A DNA stretch of 64,000 bases from an uncultured Alphaproteobacteria bacterium (GTDB lineage Bacteria; Pseudomonadota; Alphaproteobacteria; Rs-D84). This document shows, piece after piece, positions 15,152 to 23,793 of the stretch; positions within the stretch are counted from its first letter, which is position 1; every line of letters starts with the position of its first letter. The stretch is taken from positions 33,852 to 97,851 of the forward strand of contig CARVLU010000004.1 of assembly GCA_949082785.1 (NCBI GenBank), given 5' to 3'. The notes beneath the pieces are model-generated. The model made no database searches and had not been told where the DNA came from. It saw only the letters and a program-made list of their open reading frames with translations. Made by a program: the position numbers and the translations under genes.

Positions 15152-18100
15152 CTAATCAATTTTCTTCGGTGTCATGGCCAGCCCCAGCCCGCGCAATTCA
15201 CGTACAAATACGTTAAAGGCTTCTGGTGTGCCGGTTTGGATGTCGTTGCTGCCGGAAATGATGGATTCGTACATCTTGTTTCGGCCCGCGATGTCGTCCG
15301 ATTTGACGGTCAACATTTCGCGCAACAAGTGTGCGGCGCCATGCGCTTCCAACGCCCAAACTTCCATTTCCCCCAGTCGCTGACCACCCATGTGGGCTTT
15401 ACCGGACAACGGCTGTTGTGTAACCAGGGAATAATTACCAATCGAACGTGCGTGAATCTTTTCATCAACAAAGTGATGCAGTTTCAGCATGTACATCACG
15501 CCAACGGTTACCGGACGTGCAAACTTTTCACCCGTCATCCCGTCGTACAGGGTGAACTGACCGGTTTCCGGCAATTTTGCCAGTTTCAACATCCGACGAA
15601 TATCTTCGGGTGTGGCCCCGTCGAACGTCGGTGTCGCCATCGGAACACCATTGCGTAACAAAGCGGCTTCGGCGCGGACATCGGTATCGGTCATTTTATC
15701 CAGTTTTTCGGATACATCTTTGCCATATACCTTGCCCATGACGCTGCGCAAATCATCTGTCACGGCACGTTTTTGTTTGACTTCTTCCAGAACATCGCCA
15801 ATCTGCTGGCCCAGTGTACGGGCGGCCATGCCCAAGTGGGTTTCCAGAATCTGACCAATGTTCATACGCGACGGTACCCCCAACGGGTTCAAGACCAAGT
15901 CAACCGGTGTCCCATCGGCCAGGTGCGGCATGTCTTCGATCGGGACAACCTTGGAAACAATACCCTTGTTCCCGTGACGACCGGCCATTTTATCCCCGGG
16001 CTGTAACTTCATCTTGTGCGCGATATAGACCTTGACTTCTTTCAAGACGCCTGCGTTCAACGAATTGCTTTCGGTTGCCTTGGCCACTTCGGCGTCGGCT
16101 TTTTCGTTCAACAGCTTTAATTTAATAATATGCTGTTCGCGCAATTCATCGATACGTGTCTGCGCTTCTTTGTTGCGCACGACAATTTTCTTCATATCGG
16201 CGGGGCGGATACCTTCGAACACTTCTTCGGTCAGCTTTTTCCCGACAAACGGTTTCAAGCTGCCTGTGCCGGCGTCAATAACGGCGCCTTCGGCGATTTG
16301 GAAGATTTGGTCGGCAAAGCCCTTTTCGATAATGGCGATTTCTTCTTCGCGGTCTTTGTTAATCTTTTCGATTTTTTGCAGTTCAATCATCTGGGTGCGT
16401 TCGTCTTTTTTGACACCATGACGGGTCAAGACGTTCACGCCGATAACTGTCCCTTCTTCGTTCGGCCCCACGCGCAGCGATGTATCTTTGACATTCAATG
16501 CCTTTTCCCCAAAGATGTTGCGCAACAGCGCTTCTTCCGGGGTCAGCAGTGTTTCAGATTTCGGCGAAACACGACCGACCAAGATGTCGCCCTGTTTCAC
16601 GCGTGCACCGACGTAAATAATACCGGATTCGTCCAGATTTTTCAGTGCTTCTTCGCTGACGTTCGGGATGTCGCGGGTAAAGCTTTCCGGCCCCAACTGC
16701 GTATCACGAACCTTGAATTCTTTTTCAACGATTTTAACCGAAGTATAAACGTCGTCGCGGGAAATGCGTTCGGAAATAACGATAGAGTCTTCATAGTTAT
16801 ACCCACGCCACGGCATGAACGCGACCAAAACGTTGCGTCCCAATGCCAATTCACCGTAATTCATCGACGAACCGTCGGCAATGATGTCGCCCGCGGAAAT
16901 GCGGTCGCCCACCTTGACCAGGGGTTTCTGATGAATCAACGTTTCACTGTTGGACCGTTCGAATTTTTCCAGGTTGTAAATATCAACCCCGGTCACAACG
17001 TTGCGGCTGTTCATACATTTAACCACGATACGGTTTGCATCAACGGATTCAACGACACCGCTGTGTTTTGCAACCTTACCGGTGCGGGAATCACGCGCCA
17101 CTTCGCGTTCGATACCGGTCCCGACCAGCGGGGCTTCGACGCGCAACAACGGCACGGCCTGGCGTTGCATGTTCGAACCCATCAACGCACGGTTGGCGTC
17201 GTCCGATTCAACGAACGGAATCAAACCGGTTGCGATGGACATAACCTGACGCGGTTCAACGTCGATTAAATCGATTTCTTCTTTGGGCACCATGGTAAAT
17301 TCGCCGTCAACGCGTGCGGTCACGACGTCTTCGGACAGAATGCCCGCGGCGGTTGTGGGTGTGTTACCCTGGGCGATTTTGTGGCCCAATTCTTCGTCCG
17401 CCGTCAGATAAACGATTTTATCTGTAATTTTACTGTTTTCGACCACATAGTACGGTGTTTCAATAAATCCATACGGATTTACACGTGCATACGCGGCCAA
17501 ATGGTTAATCAGCCCAATGTTGGCCCCTTCGGGGGTGTGGATGGGGCACAAACGGCCATAGTGTGTCGGGTGAACGTCGCGGACGTCGATACCGGCGCGA
17601 TCGCGGTTCAACCCACCCGGCCCCAGGGCCGAAATACGACGCTTGTGTTCCAATTCTGCCAACGGGTTGTACGCGTCCATAAACTGGGACAATTGGGACG
17701 TGCCCAAGAATTCAGACACCAGCGACATCAACGGTTTAACGTTAATGACATCCTGGGGCTGCATATTGGCAATATTCGGGCTGGACAGCGCTTCGCGGAC
17801 CAGACGTTCGATACGAACCATCCCGGTGCGGAAATTCTGTTCCAACAATTCGCCAACGGTGCGGACGCGACGGTTCGACAGATTGTCGATATCATCGACG
17901 ACGTCTTTGCGATCGATAATGTTGGTCAGTGTTTTCAACACGGCCAAGAAATCCGCCTTGGTCAACAAACGTTCATCTTCGGGCTTCTTGCCGGATTCGA
18001 TTTTCAGACGCTTGTTCATTTTAAAGCGGCCCACCGCCGACAAATCATAATACGCGGCTTCAAATCCCTGGCGCAGGAACAGATTGATGGCCGCTTCCAG

Positions 18101-19288
18101 TGTCGGACGTTCGCCCGGACGGATAATGTTATAAATTTCAATCAACGCTTCTTCGCGGTTGGTGGTCTTGTCGGCCATCAAAGTGTTGCGGATATGCGCG
18201 CTGATGGTGGCATTGTCGATGGAAATCAGGGAAATGTTTTTAATATCCCGCTTTTCCAAATCGGCCAAAACTTCTTCTGTGATTTCGGTACCGGCCGGGA
18301 ACAACACTTCGTCGCCAACCATAATCGGGTCGAACAGATATTCGCCAATCAGGGCATCTGTGGCCACGCCGAATTCTTTGGACGCGGCCATAATTTTGGC
18401 CAAACGTTTTGCATTCAAACGGTCGCCCTTGGACGCCAAAACTTTCTTGTCCTTGGGGTTAACAATATCGTAATTCAGGCGATATTTATCCAACCCTTCG
18501 AATGTGGCGGTTTCACCAACCCACAGTTTGCCGTCAAAGGCCAACGGGATACGCTGATAAAACGCGGACAAGATTTCAGTTTCACTCATCCCGCGGATGG
18601 ATGTCTTGCGCGGGTCGGCCAACCATTTCTTTTCATCTTCGGCCGCCGGCAGACAACGCAACAACACCGTTGCCGGGATTTTGCGGCGACGGTCGATGCG
18701 GACATAGATAACGCCCTTGGCTTCTTCGAAATCAATCCAGCTGCCATGTTCGGGGATGATACGCGCTGTATACGTAACCGGGTTCCCAGCGACCTTGGAT
18801 TCTTTGGTCGTACCGAACACAACACCCTGGGCGCGGTGCATCTGGGAAACGATAACACGTTCGACGCCCGATGCGATAAAGCTGCCGCGTTCAGTCATCA
18901 GCGGCACTTCGCCCATAAATATTTCTTGTTCCTTGATATCGCGCAAAGACTTCTTACCATCTTCTGCAACATCCCATAAAATCAATCTCAGCTTCAATTT
19001 CAGCTTGCTGGAATACGTCATATTACGCAGCATGCATTCTTTTACGTTATAGACAGGCTTGTCCAAAGTATATTCGACAAATTCCAGGTCTGCGACGCCG
19101 GCATAATCCTTGATCGGAAACATGGATGAAAATACATTCTGCAACCCAATATTTTTACGGTTTTGTGGGTCAACATCAGCCTGCAAGAAATCTTTGTAAG
19201 AATTATATTGAATTTCAACTAAATCAGGAAGCGGAGTTTGCAAAAAACTTTTACCAAAAGATTTTCTAAGTTTCTGGATAACTGCCAT
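15152..19288 (-). CDS. rpoB: RNA polymerase beta subunit
   Basis: This 1378-residue protein starts MAVIQKLRKSFGKSF. The rifampicin-binding segment is recognisable (GTSQLSQFMDAYNPLAELEHKR, then LGPGGLNRDRAG), with the wild-type residues expected from other bacteria and no obvious resistance change. The C-terminal GEMEVWALEAHGAAHLL block is complete. It lies 170 nt after rplL with hairpin-forming sequence between, and 81 nt before rpoC. Confidence 0.97.
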   Translation of the reverse strand: MAVIQKLRKSFGKSFLQTPLPDLVEIQYNSYKDFLQADVDPQNRKNIGLQNVFSSMFPIKDYAGVADLEFVEYTLDKPVYNVKECMLRNMTYSSKLKLKLRLILWDVAEDGKKSLRDIKEQEIFMGEVPLMTERGSFIASGVERVIVSQMHRAQGVVFGTTKESKVAGNPVTYTARIIPEHGSWIDFEEAKGVIYVRIDRRRKIPATVLLRCLPAAEDEKKWLADPRKTSIRGMSETEILSAFYQRIPLAFDGKLWVGETATFEGLDKYRLNYDIVNPKDKKVLASKGDRLNAKRLAKIMAASKEFGVATDALIGEYLFDPIMVGDEVLFPAGTEITEEVLADLEKRDIKNISLISIDNATISAHIRNTLMADKTTNREEALIEIYNIIRPGERPTLEAAINLFLRQGFEAAYYDLSAVGRFKMNKRLKIESGKKPEDERLLTKADFLAVLKTLTNIIDRKDVVDDIDNLSNRRVRTVGELLEQNFRTGMVRIERLVREALSSPNIANMQPQDVINVKPLMSLVSEFLGTSQLSQFMDAYNPLAELEHKRRISALGPGGLNRDRAGIDVRDVHPTHYGRLCPIHTPEGANIGLINHLAAYARVNPYGFIETPYYVVENSKITDKIVYLTADEELGHKIAQGNTPTTAAGILSEDVVTARVDGEFTMVPKEEIDLIDVEPRQVMSIATGLIPFVESDDANRALMGSNMQRQAVPLLRVEAPLVGTGIEREVARDSRTGKVAKHSGVVESVDANRIVVKCMNSRNVVTGVDIYNLEKFERSNSETLIHQKPLVKVGDRISAGDIIADGSSMNYGELALGRNVLVAFMPWRGYNYEDSIVISERISRDDVYTSVKIVEKEFKVRDTQLGPESFTRDIPNVSEEALKNLDESGIIYVGARVKQGDILVGRVSPKSETLLTPEEALLRNIFGEKALNVKDTSLRVGPNEEGTVIGVNVLTRHGVKKDERTQMIELQKIEKINKDREEEIAIIEKGFADQIFQIAEGAVIDAGTGSLKPFVGKKLTEEVFEGIRPADMKKIVVRNKEAQTRIDELREQHIIKLKLLNEKADAEVAKATESNSLNAGVLKEVKVYIAHKMKLQPGDKMAGRHGNKGIVSKVVPIEDMPHLADGTPVDLVLNPLGVPSRMNIGQILETHLGMAARTLGQQIGDVLEEVKQKRAVTDDLRSVMGKVYGKDVSEKLDKMTDTDVRAEAALLRNGVPMATPTFDGATPEDIRRMLKLAKLPETGQFTLYDGMTGEKFARPVTVGVMYMLKLHHFVDEKIHARSIGNYSLVTQQPLSGKAHMGGQRLGEMEVWALEAHGAAHLLREMLTVKSDDIAGRNKMYESIISGSNDIQTGTPEAFNVFVRELRGLGLAMTPKKID

Positions 19289-19458
19289 GTTTTGAATCCT
19301 TTCTTTTTTGTGTTTTGCAAACGAAAAAGTTTGCGAATTATTCGCTGTCCCTTTTTACGCCTGTATGCCCGCCTGGGATATACAGCATCCCAAGCGGGCG
19401 GCGAAATCGCAAATTTGCGATTTTACAGATTGGTGGGACCGAACCGGTCCCGGCAGAA
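19289..19458 (-). promoter_or_regulatory. rplL-rpoB intercistronic region with palindromes
   Basis: Contains the hairpin GGGACCGGTTCGGTCCC, a 20-nt perfect palindrome at 19404-19423 (centre GCAAATTTGC), GCGAATTATTCGC and GCAAAC-gaaaaa-GTTTGC close to the rpoB ribosome site. In E. coli this interval carries an attenuator and an RNase III site; a similar role here is inference from position. Confidence 0.5.
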
Positions 19459-19824
19459 TTATTTCAATTCCACCTTCGCGCCAGCGGCTTCCAAGGTCGC
19501 TTTCAGCTTTTCAGCTTCGTCCTTGCTGGCGGCTTCTTTGACAGCCTTCGGTGCGGATTCGACCAAAGCTTTCGCTTCGCCCAAGCCCAAACCTGTGATG
19601 TCTTTCACAGCCTTGATGACAGCCAATTTGTTCGCACCGGCTTCAGCCAGGATAACGTCAAATTCTGTCTTTTCTTCTGCGGCGGCCGCTGCCGGACCTG
19701 CTGCAACTGCAACAGCTGCGGCGGCGCTAACGCCCCATGTTTCTTCCAACGCTTTGGACAGTTCAACAGCTTCCAAAACGGACAATTTGGACAATTCTTC
19801 AACCAATTTCTGAATGTCTGCCAT
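19459..19824 (-). CDS. rplL: 50S ribosomal protein L7/L12
   Basis: This 121-residue protein has the N-terminal dimerisation helices (LVEELSKLSVLEAVELSKALEE), an Ala-rich hinge (about residues 34-50) and the C-terminal factor-binding domain (EFDVILAEAGANKLAVIKAV, then GLGLGEAKALVE). It is the flexible stalk that recruits translation GTPases. It follows rplJ by 45 nt. Confidence 0.97.
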   Translation of the reverse strand: MADIQKLVEELSKLSVLEAVELSKALEETWGVSAAAAVAVAAGPAAAAAEEKTEFDVILAEAGANKLAVIKAVKDITGLGLGEAKALVESAPKAVKEAASKDEAEKLKATLEAAGAKVELK

Positions 19825-19869
19825 TTTATACTCCTATTCGGGTGATTTGCAGAATGTTTCCATTCTGTA

Positions 19870-20349
19870 TTATTGTTCTTTTTTTCCATACTCTGCGGAT
19901 ACACGGGCCAGGCGCGACGCCGGTTCGACCAAGATACGCGCGATTGTGCCACGGATTTCCAACAGGGACGGAAGCTTGGATAATTGCATAACGCCGTCTG
20001 TATCCAGAAGTTCCGCGTCCATTTTACCACCAACGATGGTCAGATTAGGATGGGCTTCGGCAAATTTGGCCAAAACCTTGGTCACGGCCAGCGCGTCTGT
20101 CGCAACGGCGACGGCGGTGGGCCGCTTCATCAAATCGGAAACGGGTGCAAAGTCGGTGTCTTTCAACGCCAACTTCATCAAACGGTTTTTAACGACTTTG
20201 AACACAGAAACCAGGCCACGCAATTCGTTACGCAGACCTTCCATTTCTTTAACGGTCAAGCCATGGTTTTCAACAACGAAAACCCCGTTCGCTTCTTTCA
20301 GGGACGACTGTAACGCTGAAATCAAATCTGATTTTTCTTCGCGTCTCAT
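19870..20349 (-). CDS. rplJ: 50S ribosomal protein L10
   Basis: This 159-residue protein is the base of the L7/L12 stalk. The ATG giving MRREEKSDLISALQ has an AAGGA site 10 nt upstream; the longer frame would need a TTG start lying over that site and is not preferred. The C-terminal helix that binds L7/L12 dimers is present. It is preceded by a 216-nt structured leader. Confidence 0.95.
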   Translation of the reverse strand: MRREEKSDLISALQSSLKEANGVFVVENHGLTVKEMEGLRNELRGLVSVFKVVKNRLMKLALKDTDFAPVSDLMKRPTAVAVATDALAVTKVLAKFAEAHPNLTIVGGKMDAELLDTDGVMQLSKLPSLLEIRGTIARILVEPASRLARVSAEYGKKEQ

Positions 20350-20565
20350 TTTGTCATTTTCCTTCAAGCTTCTTTGTTTAACTTTCCATCCCGGGTTGCC
20401 CCGGGGTGGGGCTGTGTCCCATCCGGTTTCGCGGACGGGGCTGGTTCCTGCCCCAAAGAATTTTTTCTTTGTCTATGATGGCGTTTTGTTTAAGCGTTTG
20501 ACCGCACCATCAGTCTTGGACAGAAATCTGTTTTACCATCCGGCGCATCCGCCGGATGGCATGGA
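20350..20565 (-). promoter_or_regulatory. L10 leader region
   Basis: 216 nt between rplA and rplJ. The minus strand opens with a strong CCATCCGGCG/CGCCGGATGG hairpin and contains further G/C-rich hairpins (GGGGCAGG...CCAGCCCC, CCCGGGGCAACCCGGG). This position holds the L10(L12)4 autoregulatory leader in many bacteria; that function is inferred. Confidence 0.5.
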
Positions 20566-21240
20566 TTATTTCACATCGACTTTCAAGCCCGGGCCCTGGG
20601 TGGTCGCAACCGCGCAACCCAAGATGTACTGACCCTTGCTGGATGCCGGTTTGACCTTTTTCAGCTGTTCAATCAACGCGGTCGCGTTTTCAACCAGCTT
20701 TTGTGTGTCAAACGACATTTTACCGATACCGGCGTGGATGATACCTTTCTTTTCCGCACGGTATTCAATCTGCCCCGCCTTGGCTGTTGCAACAGCTTCG
20801 GCAACGTTGTTTGTAACCGTACCCAGTTTCGGGTTCGGCATCAAACCTTTGGGCCCCAAGATACGTGCAACCTTGGACATTTTCGGCATCATGTCGGGCG
20901 TTGCGATAACGCGGTCGAAATTGATTTCGCCGGCCGCGACTTTTTCAATCAAATCTTCGCCACCAACGACATCGGCACCGGCCTTTTTGGCTTCGTCCTG
21001 GGAATTGGCGGTAAAGACCGCAACGCGGACAGTTTTACCCGTGCCATTCGGCAGGGACAACATACCACGGATGTTCTGGTCAGCCTTGGCTACATCGATG
21101 CCCAAACGGACGGCGATTTCCAAGCTTTCATCGAACTTCTTGGAACAATACGGACGCAACGCTTCGATTGCATCGGCGATGGACCAGACTTTATCTGTAT
21201 CCAAATTTGCCCAAGTTTTTTGTCTTTTTGTAACTTTCAT
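20566..21240 (-). CDS. rplA: 50S ribosomal protein L1
   Basis: This 224-residue protein is the L1 stalk component and, in many bacteria, a translational repressor of the rplKA mRNA. The signatures IATPDMMPKMSKVARILGP and KGLMPNPKLGTVT are intact. It starts 3 nt after the rplK stop, so translation is coupled. Confidence 0.97.
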   Translation of the reverse strand: MKVTKRQKTWANLDTDKVWSIADAIEALRPYCSKKFDESLEIAVRLGIDVAKADQNIRGMLSLPNGTGKTVRVAVFTANSQDEAKKAGADVVGGEDLIEKVAAGEINFDRVIATPDMMPKMSKVARILGPKGLMPNPKLGTVTNNVAEAVATAKAGQIEYRAEKKGIIHAGIGKMSFDTQKLVENATALIEQLKKVKPASSKGQYILGCAVATTQGPGLKVDVK

Positions 21241-21243
21241 ATC

Positions 21244-21675
21244 TTATTCCCCCACCTTTACGCCCATGGAACGGCACTGACCGGCGACGATGTTCATCGC
21301 AGATTCAATGGTAGAGCAATTCAAGTCCGGCATTTTCGCTTCGGCAATCTGTTTGATTTGGTCCTGGGAAATGGTCCCGACGAAATCACGGCCCGGTTTG
21401 TGGGACCCGATTTTCAGCTTCAACGCCTTTTTGATGTAATACGACACCGGCGGCAGCTTCATGATAAATTCAAAGCTGCGGTCTGTATAAACCGTGATGA
21501 TGCACGGAATCGGCATGCCCGGTTCCTTGTCCGCGGTTTTGTCGTTAAACTGTTTGCAGAATTCGGCGATATTCACGCCGGCCGCACCCAACGCCGGCCC
21601 AATCGGAGGCGCAGGATTCGCTTGTTTTGCGGGAACGACCAGTTTGACCACTCCCTTTACTTCTTTTTTTGCCAT
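21244..21675 (-). CDS. rplK: 50S ribosomal protein L11
   Basis: This 143-residue protein carries the N-terminal thiostrepton-site block (KLVVPAKQANPAPPIGPALG) and the C-terminal rRNA-binding signature (AKMPDLNCSTIESAMNIVAG). The start MAKKEVKG was chosen because the upstream extension does not match L11. It lies 68 nt after an unusual small ORF that separates it from nusG. Confidence 0.96.
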   Translation of the reverse strand: MAKKEVKGVVKLVVPAKQANPAPPIGPALGAAGVNIAEFCKQFNDKTADKEPGMPIPCIITVYTDRSFEFIMKLPPVSYYIKKALKLKIGSHKPGRDFVGTISQDQIKQIAEAKMPDLNCSTIESAMNIVAGQCRSMGVKVGE

Positions 21676-21743
21676 TTTTTCACTCCATTTGTTTGGTTCG
21701 TGTTGTGGTACGATGTGGCGCATCTACCACAGGTTTGCGATTT

Positions 21744-21932
21744 TTACAAAAACCGCACAAAAAACTCTTGTCCTACCCAGCGTTGCTTTGCCTTTAATCT
21801 GGCATAATATTCTGTAATCGCCTTTCGTGCCCAATCCGGATTTTTCGCCCTGAACCCGGATATGATGAATGCCACCGTAACCATATCTTTCAGCTTTTCT
21901 TTACACGGTGCAATCCACGTAAACTTTTTCAT
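21744..21932 (-). CDS. Unrecognised 62-aa basic protein between nusG and rplK
   Basis: The ATG is 1 nt after the nusG stop. The product starts MKKFTWIAPCKEKLKDMV, then FRAKNPDWARKAITEYYARLKAKQRW: Lys/Arg- and aromatic-rich, no signal peptide, probably a short helical protein. I do not recognise the family. secE-nusG-rplK is normally uninterrupted, so an ORF this tightly coupled to nusG is unusual. There is no strong ribosome site beyond the end of nusG, so expression would rely on coupling. Confidence 0.55.
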   Translation of the reverse strand: MKKFTWIAPCKEKLKDMVTVAFIISGFRAKNPDWARKAITEYYARLKAKQRWVGQEFFVRFL

Positions 21933-21933
21933 C

Positions 21934-22467
21934 TTATACTCTTTCAACCTGCGTAAAGTCCAATTCAACACTGGTTTCACGACCAAAGACCAAAATGGTC
22001 ACGGTCATTTTTTGTTTCAAATTATCCACTTCGGACGCGATACCGTTAAAGTTCGCGAACGGTCCGTCGATAACATGAACTTCCTGGCCTACTTCGTATT
22101 CGACGTCATCCATGATAACGGCGCCTTCTTCGACCTGCTTTTGCAGACGACGTGCTTCTTCTTCGCTGACGGCGATGGGCTTGTTTTTCTGGCCCAGGAA
22201 CATAACCACCTGGGGCATTAATTTCACCAAAGAAAACGTTTCATTGGTCAACACCATCTGAACGACGATATAGCCCGGAAAAAACTTCTTTTCAGATTTA
22301 ACGCGTTTGCCGGCTTTAACTTCTGTGACTTCGCGTGTGGGAACCAAAATTTCCCCAAACAGCGCGTTCAAACGACGCTTGTCAATTTGTTCGCGCAAGC
22401 CGCGCGCAACCTTGTCTTCGCAGCCCGTATGAACATTCACGACAAACCACTGCATTTTGCCTTCCAT
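21934..22467 (-). CDS. nusG: Transcription elongation/antitermination factor NusG
   Basis: This 177-residue protein has the NGN domain (QWFVVNVHTGCEDKVA, then FFPGYIVVQM) and a C-terminal KOW domain (VGQEVHVIDGPFANFNGIA). The ATG at 22467 has an AAGGAAG site 6 nt upstream; a second ATG four codons later (MQWF) is possible. secE ends 19 nt upstream. Confidence 0.95.
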   Translation of the reverse strand: MEGKMQWFVVNVHTGCEDKVARGLREQIDKRRLNALFGEILVPTREVTEVKAGKRVKSEKKFFPGYIVVQMVLTNETFSLVKLMPQVVMFLGQKNKPIAVSEEEARRLQKQVEEGAVIMDDVEYEVGQEVHVIDGPFANFNGIASEVDNLKQKMTVTILVFGRETSVELDFTQVERV

Positions 22468-22486
22468 ATGCACTTCCTTTGCCCGT

Positions 22487-22666
22487 TTAGAAAATCCAAC
22501 CAACAATCGCATTCAGCAGACTGTCCACCAGAAAGAAGAACAGCGCCGCCAAACCAGAAAACACCAGAATCATAATAGTGGTACGCACAACAGTATCGCG
22601 CGACGGCCAAACAATTTTGAACCATTCGCTGCGGACTGATTTGATATATTCTAGCAATTTCTTCAT
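22487..22666 (-). CDS. secE: Preprotein translocase subunit SecE
   Basis: This 59-residue single-span form of SecE has the conserved amphipathic segment VRSEWFKIVWPSRDTVVRTT, then one membrane helix (about residues 33-53). The short form is usual outside enterobacteria. It is located between tRNA-Trp and nusG as in most proteobacteria. Longer in-frame extensions read into the tRNA and are rejected. Confidence 0.94.
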   Translation of the reverse strand: MKKLLEYIKSVRSEWFKIVWPSRDTVVRTTIMILVFSGLAALFFFLVDSLLNAIVGWIF

Positions 22667-22744
22667 AAATAAAAATCCGGTTTTTATCAGTATTCCTGGC
22701 GTTTTTTTTGCGACCACATGACATCCAAATTCCACCCAGAAATT

Positions 22745-22818
22745 TGGCAGGGGCAGAAGGAATCGAACCCTCATCCGCGGTTTTGGAGACCGATATTCTA
22801 CCGTTGAACTATGCCCCT
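22745..22818 (-). tRNA. tRNA-Trp (anticodon CCA)
   Basis: 74-nt cloverleaf: acceptor AGGGGCA/TGCCCCT, anticodon loop CTCCAAA, T-loop GTTCGATTC, encoded CCA. The classical position before secE. Confidence 0.95.
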
Positions 22819-22907
22819 GTTTTGTATCAGCGACAAATTCACACAGGCCCAAAAATCACCCGCACTTTATCTGTCCCCCATACCGCTTTACGCCAGTAGC
22901 CTGCGCT

Positions 22908-22935
22908 ACAATAGCACAAACATTCCAGAAATCAA
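22908..22935 (-). promoter_or_regulatory. Possible promoter of tRNA-Trp-secE-nusG block
   Basis: TTGATT (22935-22930), 16-nt spacer, TATTGT (22913-22908). Confidence 0.4.
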
Positions 22936-23036
22936 GCGGAAAGTATTATAAGACTTTAATCGCCCCAGCGCAAGCGATTTTTCACATCCGCCGCAGAATT
23001 CGTTGCCCAAAATCGCATTTTTGCCACACTTTTCGC

Positions 23037-23066
23037 TTGCGCAGGCGCTTATTTTTTGGCTACAAT
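23037..23066 (+). promoter_or_regulatory. Promoter of the VirB8-10 operon
   Basis: TTGCGC (23037-23042), 18-nt spacer, TACAAT (23061-23066); followed by a GGGAG ribosome site before the GTG at 23093. Confidence 0.5.
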
Positions 23067-23092
23067 CTTTTTAATAGAAGGGAGAACGCATC

Positions 23093-23752
23093 GTGGCCGA
23101 TAGGATAGAGCCGCCAATTTTACTGTCCAGACTGATGACATTTGTCTTTGCCGCCGCGCTGGTCGTGGTGGTGGTTTTGGTGGTCACACTGGCCAAAATG
23201 TTTCCGCTGAACCGGCCCCAAATTTTCTTTTTGACGACGCAGCCGCGTTCTGATTTGGAAATCCGACTGTACCCCATGACGCCGCGCGACGAAAACGTCG
23301 ATATTTACAAGCGCAGCTTTATCAAGGAATATATCAAGGCCCGCAACGAAATCATCCCGAACGTCGGCGTCATGCGGCGCAAGTGGTCAAATACCGACGA
23401 CGGCATCGTGAACATGTGGTCCACGCCCGATGTTTATGCCGCCCTGACCCAGACGGATTTGTGGACCGCGTACATGAACGACGTGCCCGATACGGAATTC
23501 TATTGTCCGGTGGAATTTGCGCCCAATGCCATCGCACCGCGTTCCGACGACACCTATGCGGTCAGTTTTACGTATTTTTGTACAAATAATAATGGACAGA
23601 CCGATAAAAAAGATTATACAATCGTAATCAGATTGGAATCTGACGAAAATCCAACCATTAAATGGGGGGACCGCCTGAACAACCCGCTGGGGATTCGCGT
23701 GGCCGAATATACGGTCGAATCCGGGAACGGCGACCCATTGGACTTTAAATAA
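23093..23752 (+). CDS. virB8: VirB8-like type IV secretion inner-membrane protein
   Basis: This 219-residue protein starts at GTG with a GGGAG site. There is a short cytoplasmic N-terminus, one membrane helix (about residues 14-36) and a periplasmic domain with the NTF2-like VirB8 layout (NVDIYKRSFIKEYIKARNEI, then YAVSFTYFC...DYTIVIRLE). VirB8 nucleates assembly of the T4SS core at the inner membrane. virB9-like and virB10-like genes follow immediately, which makes the call firm even though the sequence is divergent. Confidence 0.8.
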   Translation: MADRIEPPILLSRLMTFVFAAALVVVVVLVVTLAKMFPLNRPQIFFLTTQPRSDLEIRLYPMTPRDENVDIYKRSFIKEYIKARNEIIPNVGVMRRKWSNTDDGIVNMWSTPDVYAALTQTDLWTAYMNDVPDTEFYCPVEFAPNAIAPRSDDTYAVSFTYFCTNNNGQTDKKDYTIVIRLESDENPTIKWGDRLNNPLGIRVAEYTVESGNGDPLDFK

Positions 23753-23793
23753 TACCGGCACCGTCAGAAGACACAGTAAGGAAAGGGACCATA

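Noticed and set aside
14537..15658. Long plus-strand ORF antisense to rpoC/rpoB
   Set aside because: It is a shadow of the rpoC and rpoB frames, His/Phe/Arg-rich with no family resemblance and no ribosome site. The same holds for 16130-17269 and 17381-18979.
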